A program made the position numbers and the translations under genes. From positions 5,139,533-5,203,532 of the forward strand of contig OX419345.1 of assembly GCA_948470475.1 (NCBI GenBank): DNA of 64,000 bases. Reading direction: 5' to 3'. The number at the start of each line of letters is the position of its first letter. Within the stretch, counting starts at the first letter, position 1. The stretch comes from Galaxea fascicularis (taxonomy: Eukaryota > Cnidaria > Anthozoa > Scleractinia > Euphylliidae). The notes under the pieces were generated by a model. It had not been told where the DNA came from and did no database searches. It saw nothing but the letters and a program-made list of their open reading frames with translations. Of the stretch, positions 11,232-23,899 are shown in pieces.

Positions 11232-11874
11232 CTGAATCTGAAGAGGAAAGAAACGATAACTGTCAAGTAGGAAAACGGAAAATAATTGAAGAGTAAACAG
11301 CTTTGTAAATTGGAATATAAATAAATGAATAAATAGTCTAGGGCTTTCAATAGAGCCGGCTGCCGCAGGAGGCCCCGACAGCTGTTCATGAGTCATTGAG
11401 TCAACGGCTACTTAGCCACGTTGTTCAACAAATACTTGAGAAATGTAACTCTTAAAATGGCCGCCTCGATTTCCACAGCCGCCAACTATCATAGGGGCAT
11501 AAACCTGCTACAAATCGTGTTAAAAGCCCTGTAAATACTGTGTTTAATAGCTAATCAAGCTAGTTTACAGACATTCCACTTAAGTACCTTGAAACAAATA
11601 GCACAAAATGGCAAAATTAGAACTGAACCAACCGGGAACAAATCAAAACTACCAAACAATCCAGCAATGATTACCACCAGACGCGGGAAAAGCAGAGTAC
11701 GGGTATCTGACGCAGTAAAAGATCCCGGTAATCGAGTTAAGCGCGGGAAAAAAATGGGTTAGCGGTGCGAAAGGCGGGAAACGTTGTGTGTAGTGTCGGA
11801 TTTCCGGTGACAGGCGCAGAAAAAGTGGCGCACTGACTGGTGGCAGAAATAAAGCAAGACTGCGCAGCTTAGGA

Positions 11875-11922
<48 letters not shown>
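11875..11922. repeat. (AAT)n microsatellite, about 16 units
   Basis: This is an uninterrupted AAT/TAA run just downstream of exon 18 on the minus strand, 35 bp into intron 18. Being pure and long, it is likely polymorphic. Confidence 0.95.
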
Positions 11923-11925
<3 letters not shown>

Positions 11926-11956
11926 GACAAAGTTGTGATTTCCAAGTAACATTTAC

Positions 11957-12085
11957 CTGAAGCTTTTTTAGCCTTTTCCGAGCCAAGAAACCCCGACAGA
12001 ACGCTTGAAGTTCTATAATGGTGTCAGTGGTCTTCTCGTCTCTGGCGTCCTCTAACTGAGCAAGAGTCCCAGCACGGAAAAAGAT
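11957..12085 (-). CDS. MYO18A: Myosin XVIII exon 18, converter end and IQ motif
   Basis: The exon has 43 codons in phase 0. It begins [19 protein letters not shown], the conserved [11 protein letters not shown] end of the converter, then carries the IQ-like calmodulin/light-chain site [23 protein letters not shown]18A has the same FQAACRGYLARQ variant in which the Ile-Gln is replaced. Confidence 0.96.
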
Positions 12086-12224
12086 CTGAAACAGGAGGGG
12101 GAAAGTCAATCTTGACTGCGAATATGATGTCTCAAAAAAAAAATTAGTAAAGCGAATTCGAAAGCAAAGCACTCCTAAGTGGTTTCGATTTGAGCAGCTT
12201 TTCTTTTATCGTTTAGCTCCCTTA

Positions 12225-12420
12225 AACAGCACAATAAACAGTACCACAGGATAGTACCGCTCAGTAGCTTTCATTTGAATGGTCACACTCTACGATTTCA
12301 TCCAAAGACTCAAAACTTGTAATCATATTCTAAGCACGCTAGCCAACAATGCATTGTTCAGTGGCTTTCAACTGAAAGGTCATACTCGTGATTTAATTTA
12401 AAATGTCAAAAATTTAGTTT
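12225..12420. repeat. Two diverged copies of the 106-bp satellite unit
   Basis: The first copy carries aacagtaccacaggatagta, ctcagtagctttcatttgaa and gatttcatccaaagactcaa, in the same order as the array at 5160-6110. The second is more diverged (cagtggctttcaactgaa). Confidence 0.75.
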
Positions 12421-13173
12421 GTTTTAAAACAGTTTTCAATTCAATTGAGGTGAATAGGACGTACAAAGCGTATAGCATGTAGTGACAAGAATTTGATTAA
12501 GGACAGTTGCTCGTTAATTTTTTAGGGTTAATTCCATTACGTCGGCCTTAAGAAATAATCTTCTCTAAAACCCAAGATGGCAGCTTTATTTTAATTATGT
12601 AATCCTAATCGTCTGTAAATTCTAAAGCGACTGACAAAGTACATTTGTGTACAGACCATAGCTTTCCCATCATACCACCAAGACAAAATTTGGACTCATT
12701 CATCATAAACATAGCAAATTGAGACATGTTACAACATTTGCAATGCAACATAAAAACACAAACAGCAAAACAGTTCTACAGGACACATCAGTGACCAAGA
12801 AAAGTCGGCTGTGTGAATTAGCATTAAAAACGTCGAGACCGTGGATTTGCCATTTAGCAGGAACAATGGGTTTTTATGTGGGCCAAGTAGTTAATGGGGA
12901 AACTTAAGAACTTTTGGCACAAATATGCATATAAGGTAAACAACTCTCCCAGATAACGCGGTTAATTTTGCAATCGTCAGCGTGGTAAAGATGCAAAGCA
13001 CCCAAGATTCTTTTTCTCTCCCGATCAAAATGATAAATGTCCATAGCTTTAACATAAAAGGTTGAACAGTTTAGATTTCATCTTCTGAATGACTAAAACG
13101 TTAGATCCACTGTGTACAAAAAAAACATAGCAAATAGCACTCCAACAAAGTAGTACTCAACAGTATTAAACTT

Positions 13174-13304
13174 GTGAAGTATATATATGAAATAATTCAT
13201 ATTTGTACTGCGGTTGTAGATGCAAGTAAAGAGTGATCATCGCAGTAAATTTTCCAATTTAAGCAACTGGAAAGAAGAAGCCTGAAAAAATCAGGGCTTC
13301 ATGC
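13174..13304 (-). mobile_element. SINE body fragment (tRNA-Thr-like family), minus orientation
   Basis: It is nearly identical to the SINE bodies at 43083-43540: it carries atgaaataattcatatttgt, actgcggttgtagatgcaag and aatttaagcaactggaaaga. The tRNA head is missing except for gggcttcat. Confidence 0.8.
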
Positions 13305-14625
13305 ATAGCCTCAACCCTTAGAAACACATATCGAGCATTTGAACAGGCCGTTATACAAACACAATCACGCCATGTCACTTAACACATTTGAAGATAAGTA
13401 CTTCGGTGAGCCTAATGTTACACAAAACAACATTTGTATAGCAGCGTTCTTCGTCTGGTCAGTCAAAGGCTGTGTACATTTTTGTTCAAGGGTTTGATCC
13501 AAAGATTGCGCTATTATAAAACGTGTAAACAAGGCCAAAGACCGAGACGAAAGCCAAACATATAACAATATCACATGGCTTATGCAAAGGATAGAGCCGT
13601 TAAGTGGACGTAACGAGAAGAAATCGGTACGCATAACAACAGAAAATACAACCACATTCAGTCATTAAAAAGCAAGTATGTGAATTACTCAAACACAACT
13701 GAAAACTGGCGGTTGATAAATAAAATTGAAGGCAGTTTAAATACTAATCCATAAGGTAATCATATGTTCAAAATGCAATCAGGTAACGTAATGGTGAAAG
13801 CACACAACACAAACCTTTGTTGGCTTGCCAATAACTCTTGGTCAAAGTGGTAAAATTCAAACGATATTAGCAACCGTCCAAGCTGTTTAATTAATGAAAA
13901 CGCTTTGAAGCTTTCAGGCGGAAATGGGAGCTCGCACTTCAAAGAATACAACAATGAAACTAGACTTCATTATCGTAAACGACAAAAGCTCCACACAAAA
14001 ACAGGATTAGTCACCGCAAGAAACATAAAACTCAACAGGATCCTGTCATAGAGCAGATGAAGGTTTTACAGAGGAAATAAATGCCTCCATGCTGATTCTT
14101 ATAAAAGGGGGCTCAAAAATAATATCATTTTGTAACGGCTTTGCAATAATATCTGCTGGGACAAGTTTGAAAAGCCTTCGATTCTGGATGTCTTCCCAGG
14201 GGGTCAAACATGGGTTTATGAAAACCTTAGGGGGGTGGAGAGAAAAACCCCACGGAGTTGGGGTGGCATCCACCATTTCGAAATCCATATGCATGGACAT
14301 TTTCTAAAACTGAGGTTGGAGAAAAACAATGGAAAATAACCCATTACAACGTGAATCGTTCTGATTGGATTTTTTTAGTGTTGGTTAAGTTTTACAGTGT
14401 GAACATGGGATTGAGTATGCCATTAAGCTAGCAATCAGTACTTCGGTACTTCCGTGGGGTAATGTTTGAAATATGGTGCTAACGATTACGCGTCTTTCAA
14501 GTTTTCTTTAACAAGAATATAAATGACTTATTCGTACACAGAGCATCCTCTGAAAGTGAAGGATTAAAACTGATCTCACTCGTCTCCAAAATTAATACAA
14601 ACACATTGGTCTTATTTGTTCATAC

Positions 14626-14691
14626 CTGACTGAGCCCAAGGCGATAACTTCTTTTATCGAGCTCAAGGTTTTCCAACAGAGTCTCCACAGC
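14626..14691 (-). CDS. MYO18A: Myosin XVIII exon 17, converter
   Basis: The exon has 22 codons in phase 0: AVETLLENLELDKRSYRLGL then SQ. It matches [22 protein letters not shown] of MYO18A, the converter region where canonical myosins carry the YQxGKTKVFF motif. Confidence 0.94.
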
Positions 14692-15106
14692 CTGTAAAGC
14701 GAAACAAAAAAAGGTAAAACAATCGCCGTTGGCGGGGGTACTGGTACATATTTTTAAAGCACCTCATCTCATTGTCACAATAACAAGCAAAGACTATCGG
14801 CCGAATAGCTGAATAGGCTTCGACACAAATAAAATGCCATATGCAAATAAGGTCTAAGTTTAATTTTCATTTCCAAAGCCTCTTCGGCTTTCTTCCCCAG
14901 TATAGTCAATGTTGGAGGTAAAAACGATGTTCTACCTTCCTCAACATCAAAACGTCTTGCGTGAGGATACGGTTGAGCGCAACAAGCCAGTGTGACTTGA
15001 AATAATGCACGAAAGATGGAAAGGAAATGTTTCCCGCTCAACTTATGTTCCACACACCGTTTTATGACAGAGTTAGGTATACGAAAACAATGGCCAGCAC
15101 CCATTA

Positions 15107-15186
15107 GGTACGATAGCTCAGTTGGTCGACCACTCCAAGGGTATCGTTGTAGTTATACTGTAGGTTCGATGCCCGTTCAAGCCTGA
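15107..15186 (+). mobile_element. Degenerate tRNA-derived SINE head
   Basis: It has an A box (tagctcagttggtcgacc) and a B box (GGTTCGATGCC) at tRNA-like spacing. The anticodon arm and acceptor stem do not pair, so it is a SINE relic or tRNA pseudogene rather than a working tRNA. Confidence 0.5.
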
Positions 15187-16138
15187 ATTTTGCTCATGAT
15201 TTCTGCTCGCAAGTGCTGAAGTAGCGTAAAGAACTGCAATGATCTTACACGCATTTACAACCACATTTAACGATAATAAGCAGAGATTAACAGTGGATAA
15301 TCCCTATTTATCGCGCAAAACTTAATATGCATTTAGGGACAGCATTTTAACCAAAACGGTCTGCGTGGATTACTTTTATCCTTTTATAACCCTGTAACTC
15401 TGAAGATTTGATTTAATCATTGATTCTTCTTTCTAGCTGCTATACAGTTCCTTGTACATTAGTTAAGAGAATTTGGGGTTGTGTCAAGATAACGCCATCT
15501 GGCTGATAAATTTGCCTATTCTCATTACCTGTCTGCTGGACAATGTATCTATATTAAAATGAGAAGTAACATGCTGATCACTTCTGGGAGTTATAGGGTT
15601 AAAATTTACAGAAACCCAAAGATGTCTTTGCAACAATGGAAACTTAAAAAATTGCGGTTTTCATACGAAGTACGGTCGGGTAGTTAACATGAGCATCGAA
15701 ACTATTGGGTTCAAACTTGAAAAGGTCAGGCTACCTTTTCAAGTTTTTTCCTGTGTCTACAGGAAAATCGTAACAAGTTAGTATTAGCGTCTTTCTCTTC
15801 CAAGAAATAATTTGAAATCTACCCTGCACTTCTGCGTGGTACATAGGCCATTAGTGAAACGGAAAAAGTACTTAGGCACTCGCAATTGAACAAACATATA
15901 ACAAGGATTCCGTGTGAGTAGCTCTTTCAACTATTAACCCTATAATTTCCAGTATCAACATGTATATTTCACTTACACTTATTACTTATTTCATGTTACA
16001 TGTAGGGAGAATCTGTTTAAGTGTTGATGTAACTGATCCCTAGTGACCATGTCCTGTATTCTCATTCCCTGTATGCTTGACGAACTCACGATATGGTGAG
16101 AAGTTAGATTGTGGTCTTAATGGGATGCGAAGGGTTAA

Positions 16139-16479
16139 AGGGGCTCTGTCATTGGAGTTTTTCTGTTTTAAAGTGAAAACTACTTAAAAATGCTACTTAA
16201 GGACCCCAATCCTTGAAATGTAGGAAAAAGAGATCAATCGATTTTTGTGAGAAAAGTCATCCACATTGGTTTCCAGAGGACGTGCGAGAATATGGAAAAT
16301 TTAGGCTAAACTTTTCAAAATGCAATCCATTTCCATCCTTGTCATCCTTAACAGAAGAAGACAGTATTTAGCCTCAGTGCAGTAGCACAGTCTCAGGTAA
16401 ACAAGCTACTTCACTATTTTTGGGTTAAAGACACCTTTTAACATTTAACAGCGGAGTGAAATAGCATGACAGAGCTCCT
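16139..16479. mobile_element. MITE of the AGGGGC-CTGTC family (TTAA class)
   Basis: The ends AGGGGCTCTGTCATTG and inverse (...catgacagagctcct) are flanked by TTAA on the left (16135-16138) and TTAT on the right, a likely mutated TTAA. The terminal consensus is shared with the element at 27684-28063. Confidence 0.65.
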
Positions 16480-16933
16480 TTATCTTGTAGAACAAAAGCG
16501 ACACAGGGTCGCCTTCCATAAGTAGACACTTATAGAACAAAAGGGATAAGCATTTAACACAGGTGTTCAATTTTTACTCAAATGTGTCCAAATGTGTCCA
16601 AATGGATCATCTTTTTTTCTTAATCCCGCCCATAAAGATTTATCCTCTTTTTAAGCCGATCTCCTTTTCTGATCGAAGTAATTTGACTCCGCTACGCGAC
16701 TGCGATCACGAACAAACATACATGGGAAATTATAACGGAATCTGTGGACTGGATAATAAGTACTTGACAAATGAGACTATTGTAGTCAACAATATACAAA
16801 GATTATAAAAATGCACATGTTTGAGCAAGTTCTCGCCACAAACGAGACATTTTAACTGTTTGAAGAACAGTTTCCAATGAAAGTATAATTAAGGATGCAT
16901 TTGACTGGATAAAATGAAAGTTACAGAACTCAC

Positions 16934-17034
16934 CTTCTTTTCGTCCAATACCGGGCCTGTATTCCTGAATTGATTCCCAGCGAGAATATCAAATCTTCGT
17001 CTGAATTCGCCAAAAGGCATGTGCTCAGGAAACC
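16934..17034 (-). CDS. MYO18A: Myosin XVIII exon 16, relay/converter region
   Basis: The Gly codon is split with exon 15. It reads FPEHMPFGEFRRRFDILAGN and ends GPVLDEKK. It matches YPDHMVFSEFRRRFDVLAP of MYO18A, equivalent to the GFPNR...FRQRY motif of other myosins. Confidence 0.96.
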
Positions 17035-17939
17035 CTGCGGCAAACCAATATCGATGATTAACCAAGTTTAGAAAATCAGTAAACGGAAATAGAAAGTTGA
17101 GGGAGTTAGGATTCACTCATAAACAAAGCTATCGCCAGCTAAGACAAATGCTGTCGGCGAAATTTCACAACTACAGCAACCATTAGCAACTGCTAAATTT
17201 GTTATTAATACCGTATTCAAACTTGAGAATGTAGGATTTCACTGCAACGGCCTCTCTGAAGGTGATATCCGTTCTCGAAGGCATGCTAACGCAACAAGTG
17301 TTCACAATGCTGTCGTTTCGTGTCACCAAAGCATCACCACAGCATTTTTGCGCACAAAAAGCCGAAGTGCCCTGCCAGTGTCTAAATAGATTCAACCTTT
17401 TTGCACTCTGCGGTTTCCGTCACACACGAATGACCAAGTATCACAAATTACAGGGCAAACACCCTTGAAGTCACTAAAAATATCTTCAAAAACAACTTGT
17501 CTTATGGTATGTCGTCATACTTTACAAAACACATGTGTTTACTCCGACATCACTTTATCTAAATAATTTTCGCGGCCACTAAGCATCTGACAATTTTTGG
17601 GAAGAAATAGGTTGCAAATGAACAAGCAAGGCATAGCTTTTGTTTCTTCATATCGCCGAGTCAGGATAAAACGCATGGATAGACAAGAACTTTAAACAGT
17701 TCAAGCAAAAGTTACCTAACTGTTGTTTGCAGTCGTGCCTTTAAATGCGAAACTAGAAACGAAGTCTCAAGGAGCCTCCAAAAGAATCAGATTTTCAAAC
17801 GTTGTTTTAATCAAATAGGGCAGACATAATTTGTCAAACCAAATTCTGAGGTACACCGAGTTCAGTTTCCCTTGTCGGTATCGGTAGATCTAAGTATTTA
17901 ATTTTGCGTGGAGGTTTTGGAAGTTAATCCCGTATAAAA

Positions 17940-18460
17940 TAACATAAAAGGGGAAGTTGTATTCTAATAATTTCATTTGAATGACCACACAAAAGGATTT
18001 CGACCACTACCAGAATTAATGAAGAACATCATCGAAAAATACCTCATCGAGGTCACACTTAAATGGGCACATTTGAGGATCACAGTTAAACTTGAAATCC
18101 ACCTTGCACAGCAACAAAAAGCAGCAAATGAAAGAACTGCTCAAAACCTTTCATTTCATACATGAAAGGTCAAACTGCAGGTTAAGTCATCTTCCGCAGC
18201 GACAAAAAAGCACCAGTGTCGCTCAGTGGCCGGTCGCTTCAATTGAATATTTACACTGTAAGATGTCAACGAGACTCAAAAGAAAGAACAACTTTGCAGA
18301 GCATAAACGACGCCAAAGGAATGTCATTGCTACTCACTAGGTTTCATTTGTATGGTCAGACTTAGGATTTCATCCACAGACTAAAAAGTTCGGACCACTT
18401 CGTACATCATGATATCAAGCACAATGTACAACAATATATACAATGGCTAAACATCTCACA
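17940..18460. repeat. Diverged 106-bp satellite units
   Basis: Recurrent blocks tttcatttgaatgaccacac (17970), ccttgcacagcaacaaa (18102) and tttcatccacagacta (18367) match the array at 5160-6110 in order, with indels. About four to five decayed units can be recognised. Confidence 0.65.
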
Positions 18461-20036
18461 CTCTACAAGGTTTTATCCTCAGCTAGATCAACACTATCTA
18501 GTATGAAACGATTAAAGAAAAGTTTCCAAACCTCAGAGAGATTCACAAGTTTACTCTAAACGAGAACAAAGCTCTCTTCAACGCCGTGTCGATAGATTCC
18601 TCTAAATCGTTTTGTAACATGCTCTCGAATATTTTTCACGGGGCTTCGTGATAAATATTGCTTCAGAAAATGATAGGCCAATCAGAAAAAATGTACTGTT
18701 TGTTGTAATCAACCAGGTGAAAAACCAACATCAAATATGATTTCCCTTGCCCACCGACCCGCTCTTGGCATCGGCAGCCAAGCAAGACTCACTGGTTGTT
18801 TTCGCTGAGGTTGCTGTAACCGGCAACAAGAGATTCTTCAGTTTGTACTCTATTAACGACACTATTGGACACTAATAAAGATTTTCCTGAAGCCCTTACA
18901 CGCTGTTTAAACCCGTTTTTCCGAGTCACCCACGGAATGTTTGGCATATCCGCCGAACGTGCATAGAGCAAAACCACAGATTAAGATCGTAGTTAACGGC
19001 GATGGTGACCTTGTTTGAGTGCTTTGGAAAACACGTCACTTTCCGCTGCCGACAACGCTTGGTAAAACGCTATTCACATGCAAAAACTACGGTAAACGTA
19101 GCATTGTAGTGCTAAACCACAAAAATATACAGGTTCTTTCTTTTCTTAAAATACCAAACAACAAAAATTTTAATATGAAAATTGCATTTCAAGAGACATA
19201 CATCAAACACTTCGGCATCAACCTAATCTGCCCGCGCGTGGTCAGCGCTGTTTCACGGCAATACGATTACTATTTGATGCGATAAGAAGATCGGAGCACA
19301 CGCCATTCCCTCATTTGCCAAATCCTGAGGAGAGGGGCATGGGGCAACTCCAATGTTTGTCCAACGCGCGCAAACTCAACAAGTAGAAAACACAATCGCC
19401 GACAAATTCTAGTAAAAATAACCTACAATTTACACAAGCGATTTAAAGTCTGAAGTTTCATTTACTATGTCATCTAAAAAAGGCCTCTATAAACCGCCCG
19501 TTTAATCACACAAAGGTCAAAAGGGAAGACATATTTTATCAAAAAATAAGCTCAGTTGTCACAGTATAATTGATGGCCACTCCAAACAAGCGAATTCAAG
19601 TGGTATTACCAAAGACCATGTCCGGATTAGTGGAAAAGCAACTGCTTACTAGCCGTCTGCACTTTTCAAGCCAAGTCAAGGTCGCCAAAAAAAAATAAAG
19701 TGATGTCATCAACATTCTGATGCATCCAACATCACTACGTCGGGTAAAATTACTTCACGCTGATATTTTCTCCGAAATGCTTCAACAAGTAACAGAACAT
19801 TCGATCACTGAAAGGAATCCACACAATATGCAAAGGAAGGAAGGGGGAACATACAATATTACAACATATAGAAAACCGTCGCAGCTTGTAAGGCATTCAC
19901 GCAAGAATTAGCGAACTCTCAAACTGACCAACAACGAGTGACACAAAATGCAAGCAAGCAAAGAAAAAACATGTTTTAACACCACACTGGAAAACATTCA
20001 AGAATCTGATTGTCTCCCCGTTTATGCGTACCGAAC

Positions 20037-20069
20037 ACCCCCCCCCCCTCCGCCCCGCCCCTCCCTCCC
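20037..20069. repeat. C-rich low-complexity run
   Basis: A tract of ten C residues is followed by mixed C/CT. It is a microsatellite-like tract. Confidence 0.85.
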
Positions 20070-20397
20070 AAACAAAGAAAAGAAAATTTGCTTCCAAAAC
20101 ATACATTTGTGCTCTGAACTTTTCTTCGTGAGGATTTTTCCTCTCACCGCAAAAATTTGCGTGCGCTCTAAAAAGGAAACTATATTAACAGCAATATTTC
20201 CTTCATGTTTCAGGCTTTTTGTACCGGCTTTTAGTTGTATTTGCCCTTTGATATAACCTTGTTCGAAAGCACCTTATTTTCACCGATTTTTGGAATTTCG
20301 CGAGGTGCTATTTTCGTGATGAAAAACACTAACGCTTTATATTTTGCAGACAAACGGCCGTTCATTTTTCAATTATCAACTGCCACAGGCCACCCAC

Positions 20398-20602
20398 CTT
20401 GTCGGTGTATCCTAACGGCATCCAACATTTCTGCGGACCTGAGCTGTGTTCTGACCAGCGGCACATTCAACGAGGATATCTCTTTCCCAGTCCTACTCCC
20501 AAATTGGGCATCACTACTGTCCACCTGGCCAGCGGTATCGACTGGCAGAATGCAGCGCACGAAGTTGACCTTCGTCTTTCGAATAGCATCCAAAATAGTG
20601 TC
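20398..20602 (-). CDS. MYO18A: Myosin XVIII exon 15, SH1 helix region
   Basis: The exon has 68 codons plus one base. It begins DTILDAIRKTKVNFVRCILP, containing the NFVRCILP motif equivalent to HFVRCIIPN of other myosins. A variable loop follows, then SLNVPLVRTQLRSAEMLDAV, matching the [20 protein letters not shown] of MYO18A. Splice sites are CCCAG| and AAG|GTGGGT. Confidence 0.96.
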
Positions 20603-23013
20603 CTGGGAACAGAGTAAAGTTTAAGTAATGCATCAAGGGCATTACAGTGAACTCAAGAAACAAAGTTTTCGCTTATGCCGTTTGACTGATAACGAATACT
20701 GCTATGCATTGATTGTCTTCTTTAATCTTTCCAGACAACAATGCTTCATTCTTGAGTGTTAGCTGATCACAGCTTCTGTTGGATAAACTGTTCTTATTAC
20801 ACGACTTAGGCAGTCAGAGGGCCAATAACTAAAATCGACCAATAAAATTGCTCTACTGCCAGTCCGATATTCCTAAGTATTGGACCGAGCATTGTCCGGA
20901 ATGATCCCGCGTTGTCTTCAGTCGTGTAATAAATCTCTTATTAAACAAGCTTGCTCGGGACCGTACTGGGAGCTACGAGATAGTAGATCTGTGGAAGTGT
21001 GTTAAAGATGAAGACCAAATTTAGTTTTGGTGAAACAGGGCAGGAGGAAGGTTCCATTCTGTTTCCATTCGTGTTATCGCGTAAGCAATACGGACCTTTA
21101 GCAAAGACGACGAGAACGTGAACGTTGACGACTGGAAGTCAAGAAATCGACATTAGGTGGTAATGCGCATGCCTGCATGTCTACAACTCGTCGTCCACAT
21201 GTCGTTCAGGACGCCATTTCGGGGCATTTCACGTCGTGCGGTGAACGTGAGTATTTTCTGTAATGTTTTCACATGTTTTGTTACTTTCCTCGGACAGTAT
21301 GTGGATTTCTTAAGACGTTTGGCTTCTTGAAAGATTTTAGAAGAACCAAGACTTGTTTCTGCGAGTTACAATGAAAATAAACTCAGTTTTCTATCGCTTT
21401 GCAGATCTTCCCTTACGGTCTTGGATCGCTTACCACGAAAAGATGGAACAAGGTAAGTCTTCTCTTAAACGTGAACAAGACAAGTTCTTTGCATTTTTTC
21501 TGGGCTTTCGATGCTTAGAATTGCAGTTTCTGTTGTATTCTAAATGTTTCTACATTTGAAAACAAAAACATGCGGTAAACTAAAAGGTCACAATCACTCA
21601 ATTATTGTTTACTATCTTATCGCTGTCGGCTAAACTTCAGAATACCCGGCCACTTATTTGCATGTGAATAGTGTGTATTGTTATCTGTCTCGTCCTGATG
21701 CCTTTTTCGCATGAGGATCTAACTTTTGTAAAGCAATCCTGTAATAAAATTTAGCTGGGGTTTGATGATGGCATAAATAGTTCTCGCACTTACTGGTTAG
21801 CTTCTTTCGTAAACAACGTAAATTTCTCGCTCGATCCAGTTTCGCTTGGTAATCTTTCCCGACATTTGTACGCAAAGAAGGCTTGATAATTTTGCTGGAT
21901 TCTACGTAAACCACTGCTTTAAAAGAAACCATTTTCGAAAGAGTTAGTGATTATTCTCAACTTTGTTTCAGTCTTCGTTCACCACGCCTTAACCCGCTAA
22001 AGCTTTTATTTTTCCCGCAGTGAACTAAAGTCTCGACCCAGTGCCCTAACTGATATAGACGTCGACGTTCACGTTTTTGTCCTCTTTGCTAAAGGTCCGT
22101 ATTATTTCGGTGGACTGGTACGAGTAATGTGGCACGGTTGTGGCCTGGTAAGAGCAACATGGCGGCTTGGCAGTTACGGAAGAAATAGAGTTTTGAAATG
22201 ATCAGTGCAGTCGTGGGAAGATGGCTTTCTGTACCTGCGTTCTAGGTCAGAAAAGTAAATTGTTGGGAAAAAAAAAGAAGGGAATACTTCACTCATACAG
22301 GTACGGATGCTTTCTTGTATACGGAACGAGAGTAGTGCAATTTTTCAGCATAGAAATGTCCATACCATGCATTTATTTAAATTTTTATTTTAAAAAGGAA
22401 GGGGAAATGTTTGGCCACTACAATTTGCCCTCTGGCGACCAAAAATTTATATTTGATCGCCAGTTGGCGCCCACATAAAAAAGCTAATTTCGGACCCCGT
22501 ATACTGAGGGTGACTTTTAGAAACCATAGAAAAATTCTATTGGTGGAACTGACATTCAAGTGATAGTCCAATCATTCACAATTACTCCTACTATCAATGC
22601 ACAAAGGCGAGAATGAGAATGATTTTTGCCTGCACATAACGAGGATTGAAATTAATCGTAACTTGAAACAATTAGCCACTTTTTTTCAAGTTCTTCCCAT
22701 TAATTTCCCATTAACAAGGAACAAAAAAGGTAAAGCTGACCAGGGTTAGTTATTTCTAAGACAAATTCTGTCAGCATACAGTACCGCTCAAAAGTAAGTT
22801 ACCACCGTCGCGCGCTACGCGAATCGCTTGATAGCCAGAATAAACACCGAAATAACAAATAATAAAGAACTAGAAGAACACTTGGCCTGGAAGGCGAGGT
22901 CTTTAAATATCATCCGTCCATTTCAGGTAGAAATGAGTATTCCGAATAATCGTAACAAATGGCATGTGATTAAACTCTCGTATATTGACCATCAGCATCA
23001 ATATTTCACTTAC
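20603..23013. other. Myosin intron 14 (2.4 kb)
   Basis: It contains a 1-kb TA-flanked element (21091-22099) and a diverged copy of the short hAT-like repeat (about 22395-22500). Near 22778 is a stretch (agtaccgctcaaaagtaagt) that also borders the minisatellite at 58842. Confidence 0.5.
21091..22099. mobile_element. 1.0-kb inverted-repeat transposon, CGGACCTTTAGCAAAG ends, TA flanks
   Basis: The left end CGGACCTTTAGCAAAGACGA and the inverse of the right end (CGGACCTTTAGCAAAGAGGA) agree over about 45 bp with few changes. TA lies on both sides (21089-21090 and 22100-22101). Only short open frames occur inside, so it looks non-autonomous. Confidence 0.75.
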
Positions 23014-23152
23014 CACTTGGTATATTAGTTGTAGACAGTGTGAGTTCTTTTTAATCGCTGTTGGTGTGTTGAGAGTCTTTTTCAGGCTGCGCGATCGAGT
23101 TACACCATCGGCCGCTGAGCGATGTCGTGAGAACATTTCCTTGAGATGGGAT
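23014..23152 (-). CDS. MYO18A: Myosin XVIII exon 14, actin-interface/lower 50K region
   Basis: The split Lys codon is completed from exon 13. It begins SHLKEMFSRHRSAADGVTRS and ends KNSHCLQLIYQV. The block RSLKKTLNTPTAIKKNS matches SMRKTFTTGMAAVKKKS of MYO18A. Acceptor is GGTTTCAG and donor GTG|GTAAGT. Splice phase to both neighbours agrees. Confidence 0.92.
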
Positions 23153-23739
23153 CTGAAACCACACAATGCACCTCATGATCGTGGCAGACAAAATGAGACT
23201 CCGCATACACTTCATGCATGTTCTCGCCACCTATCCCTTTGTCTATCTTATCGTACAGCTTGGGAGAATTCATATAAACATCAAGATATTGGTGATCATT
23301 TTCGCTATTCAATTCCAGCGACTTTTATGGTTGATCAAGAATTAACGCCACAGGGAGACACTACACCTGTTAACTGTTAATTCCCGCAGTACAGAAAATA
23401 TGAGGAGACTGGGGCGAGGAATCGTGGGAACGTTTGGGTAGACAAACAGTGCCAAATTTCTCGGTGTATTTATGGCTGTTAAAGTAGCTCTTAGGAAGTC
23501 TATTTCAAACGGTCACCACTACTCCCTGTCTACCAAGACGACACCAGGTCATTCTTTGTGGTGTCTGCAGTGGAACACAGGCTTTCGTCCATCACCCTCT
23601 CATCCAGTGAATTATAAACTCAACGTTTCCAATGTTAAATTTTACTTCGTTAAACTGAGTAACGGAAGTAATTTGTCGTGCTCGCGCTACACGAGTAACT
23701 TCGCAAAATGTAAATAAACTGTCTGACTGTGCAACTTAC

Positions 23740-23899
23740 TTGGAGGACTCTGCCAGGACTGGGTGCGCTTGTTTGACCGCTGCATGCTCGCGGGCGACCT
23801 TAAGCCAGCCACGTGCATTATACAGTACAGGTAAACTGCCTTGACAGTGGTTGATGTAAAATGTGTCTTTAAGCGACCCTTGCTTTACCCACGTGTCCT
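23740..23899 (-). CDS. MYO18A: Myosin XVIII exon 13, motor domain
   Basis: It begins EDTWVKQGSLKDTFYINHCQ and continues through LYNARGWLKVAREHA. This corresponds to the HxxGxxxVxYNxxGWL block of myosins ([20 protein letters not shown] in MYO18A). Canonical myosins carry VxYxxxGFLxKN at this point, so the Trp version is a class XVIII trait. Confidence 0.95.

Larger units (their letters stand above)
12086..14625. other. Myosin intron 17 (2.5 kb)
   Basis: It holds satellite-like units at 12225-12420, a weak third unit at 13085-13170, and a minus-oriented SINE at 13174-13304. I see nothing else of note from 13320 to 14620 and no exon. Confidence 0.5.
14692..16933. other. Myosin intron 16 (2.2 kb)
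   Basis: It contains a degenerate tRNA-like SINE head at 15107-15186 and an inverted-repeat element at 16139-16479. Nothing else could be supported. Confidence 0.5.
17035..20397. other. Myosin intron 15 (3.4 kb)
   Basis: It holds diverged satellite units at 17940-18460 and a C-rich run at 20037-20069. Apart from these I see no exon or element in this interval. Confidence 0.5.
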
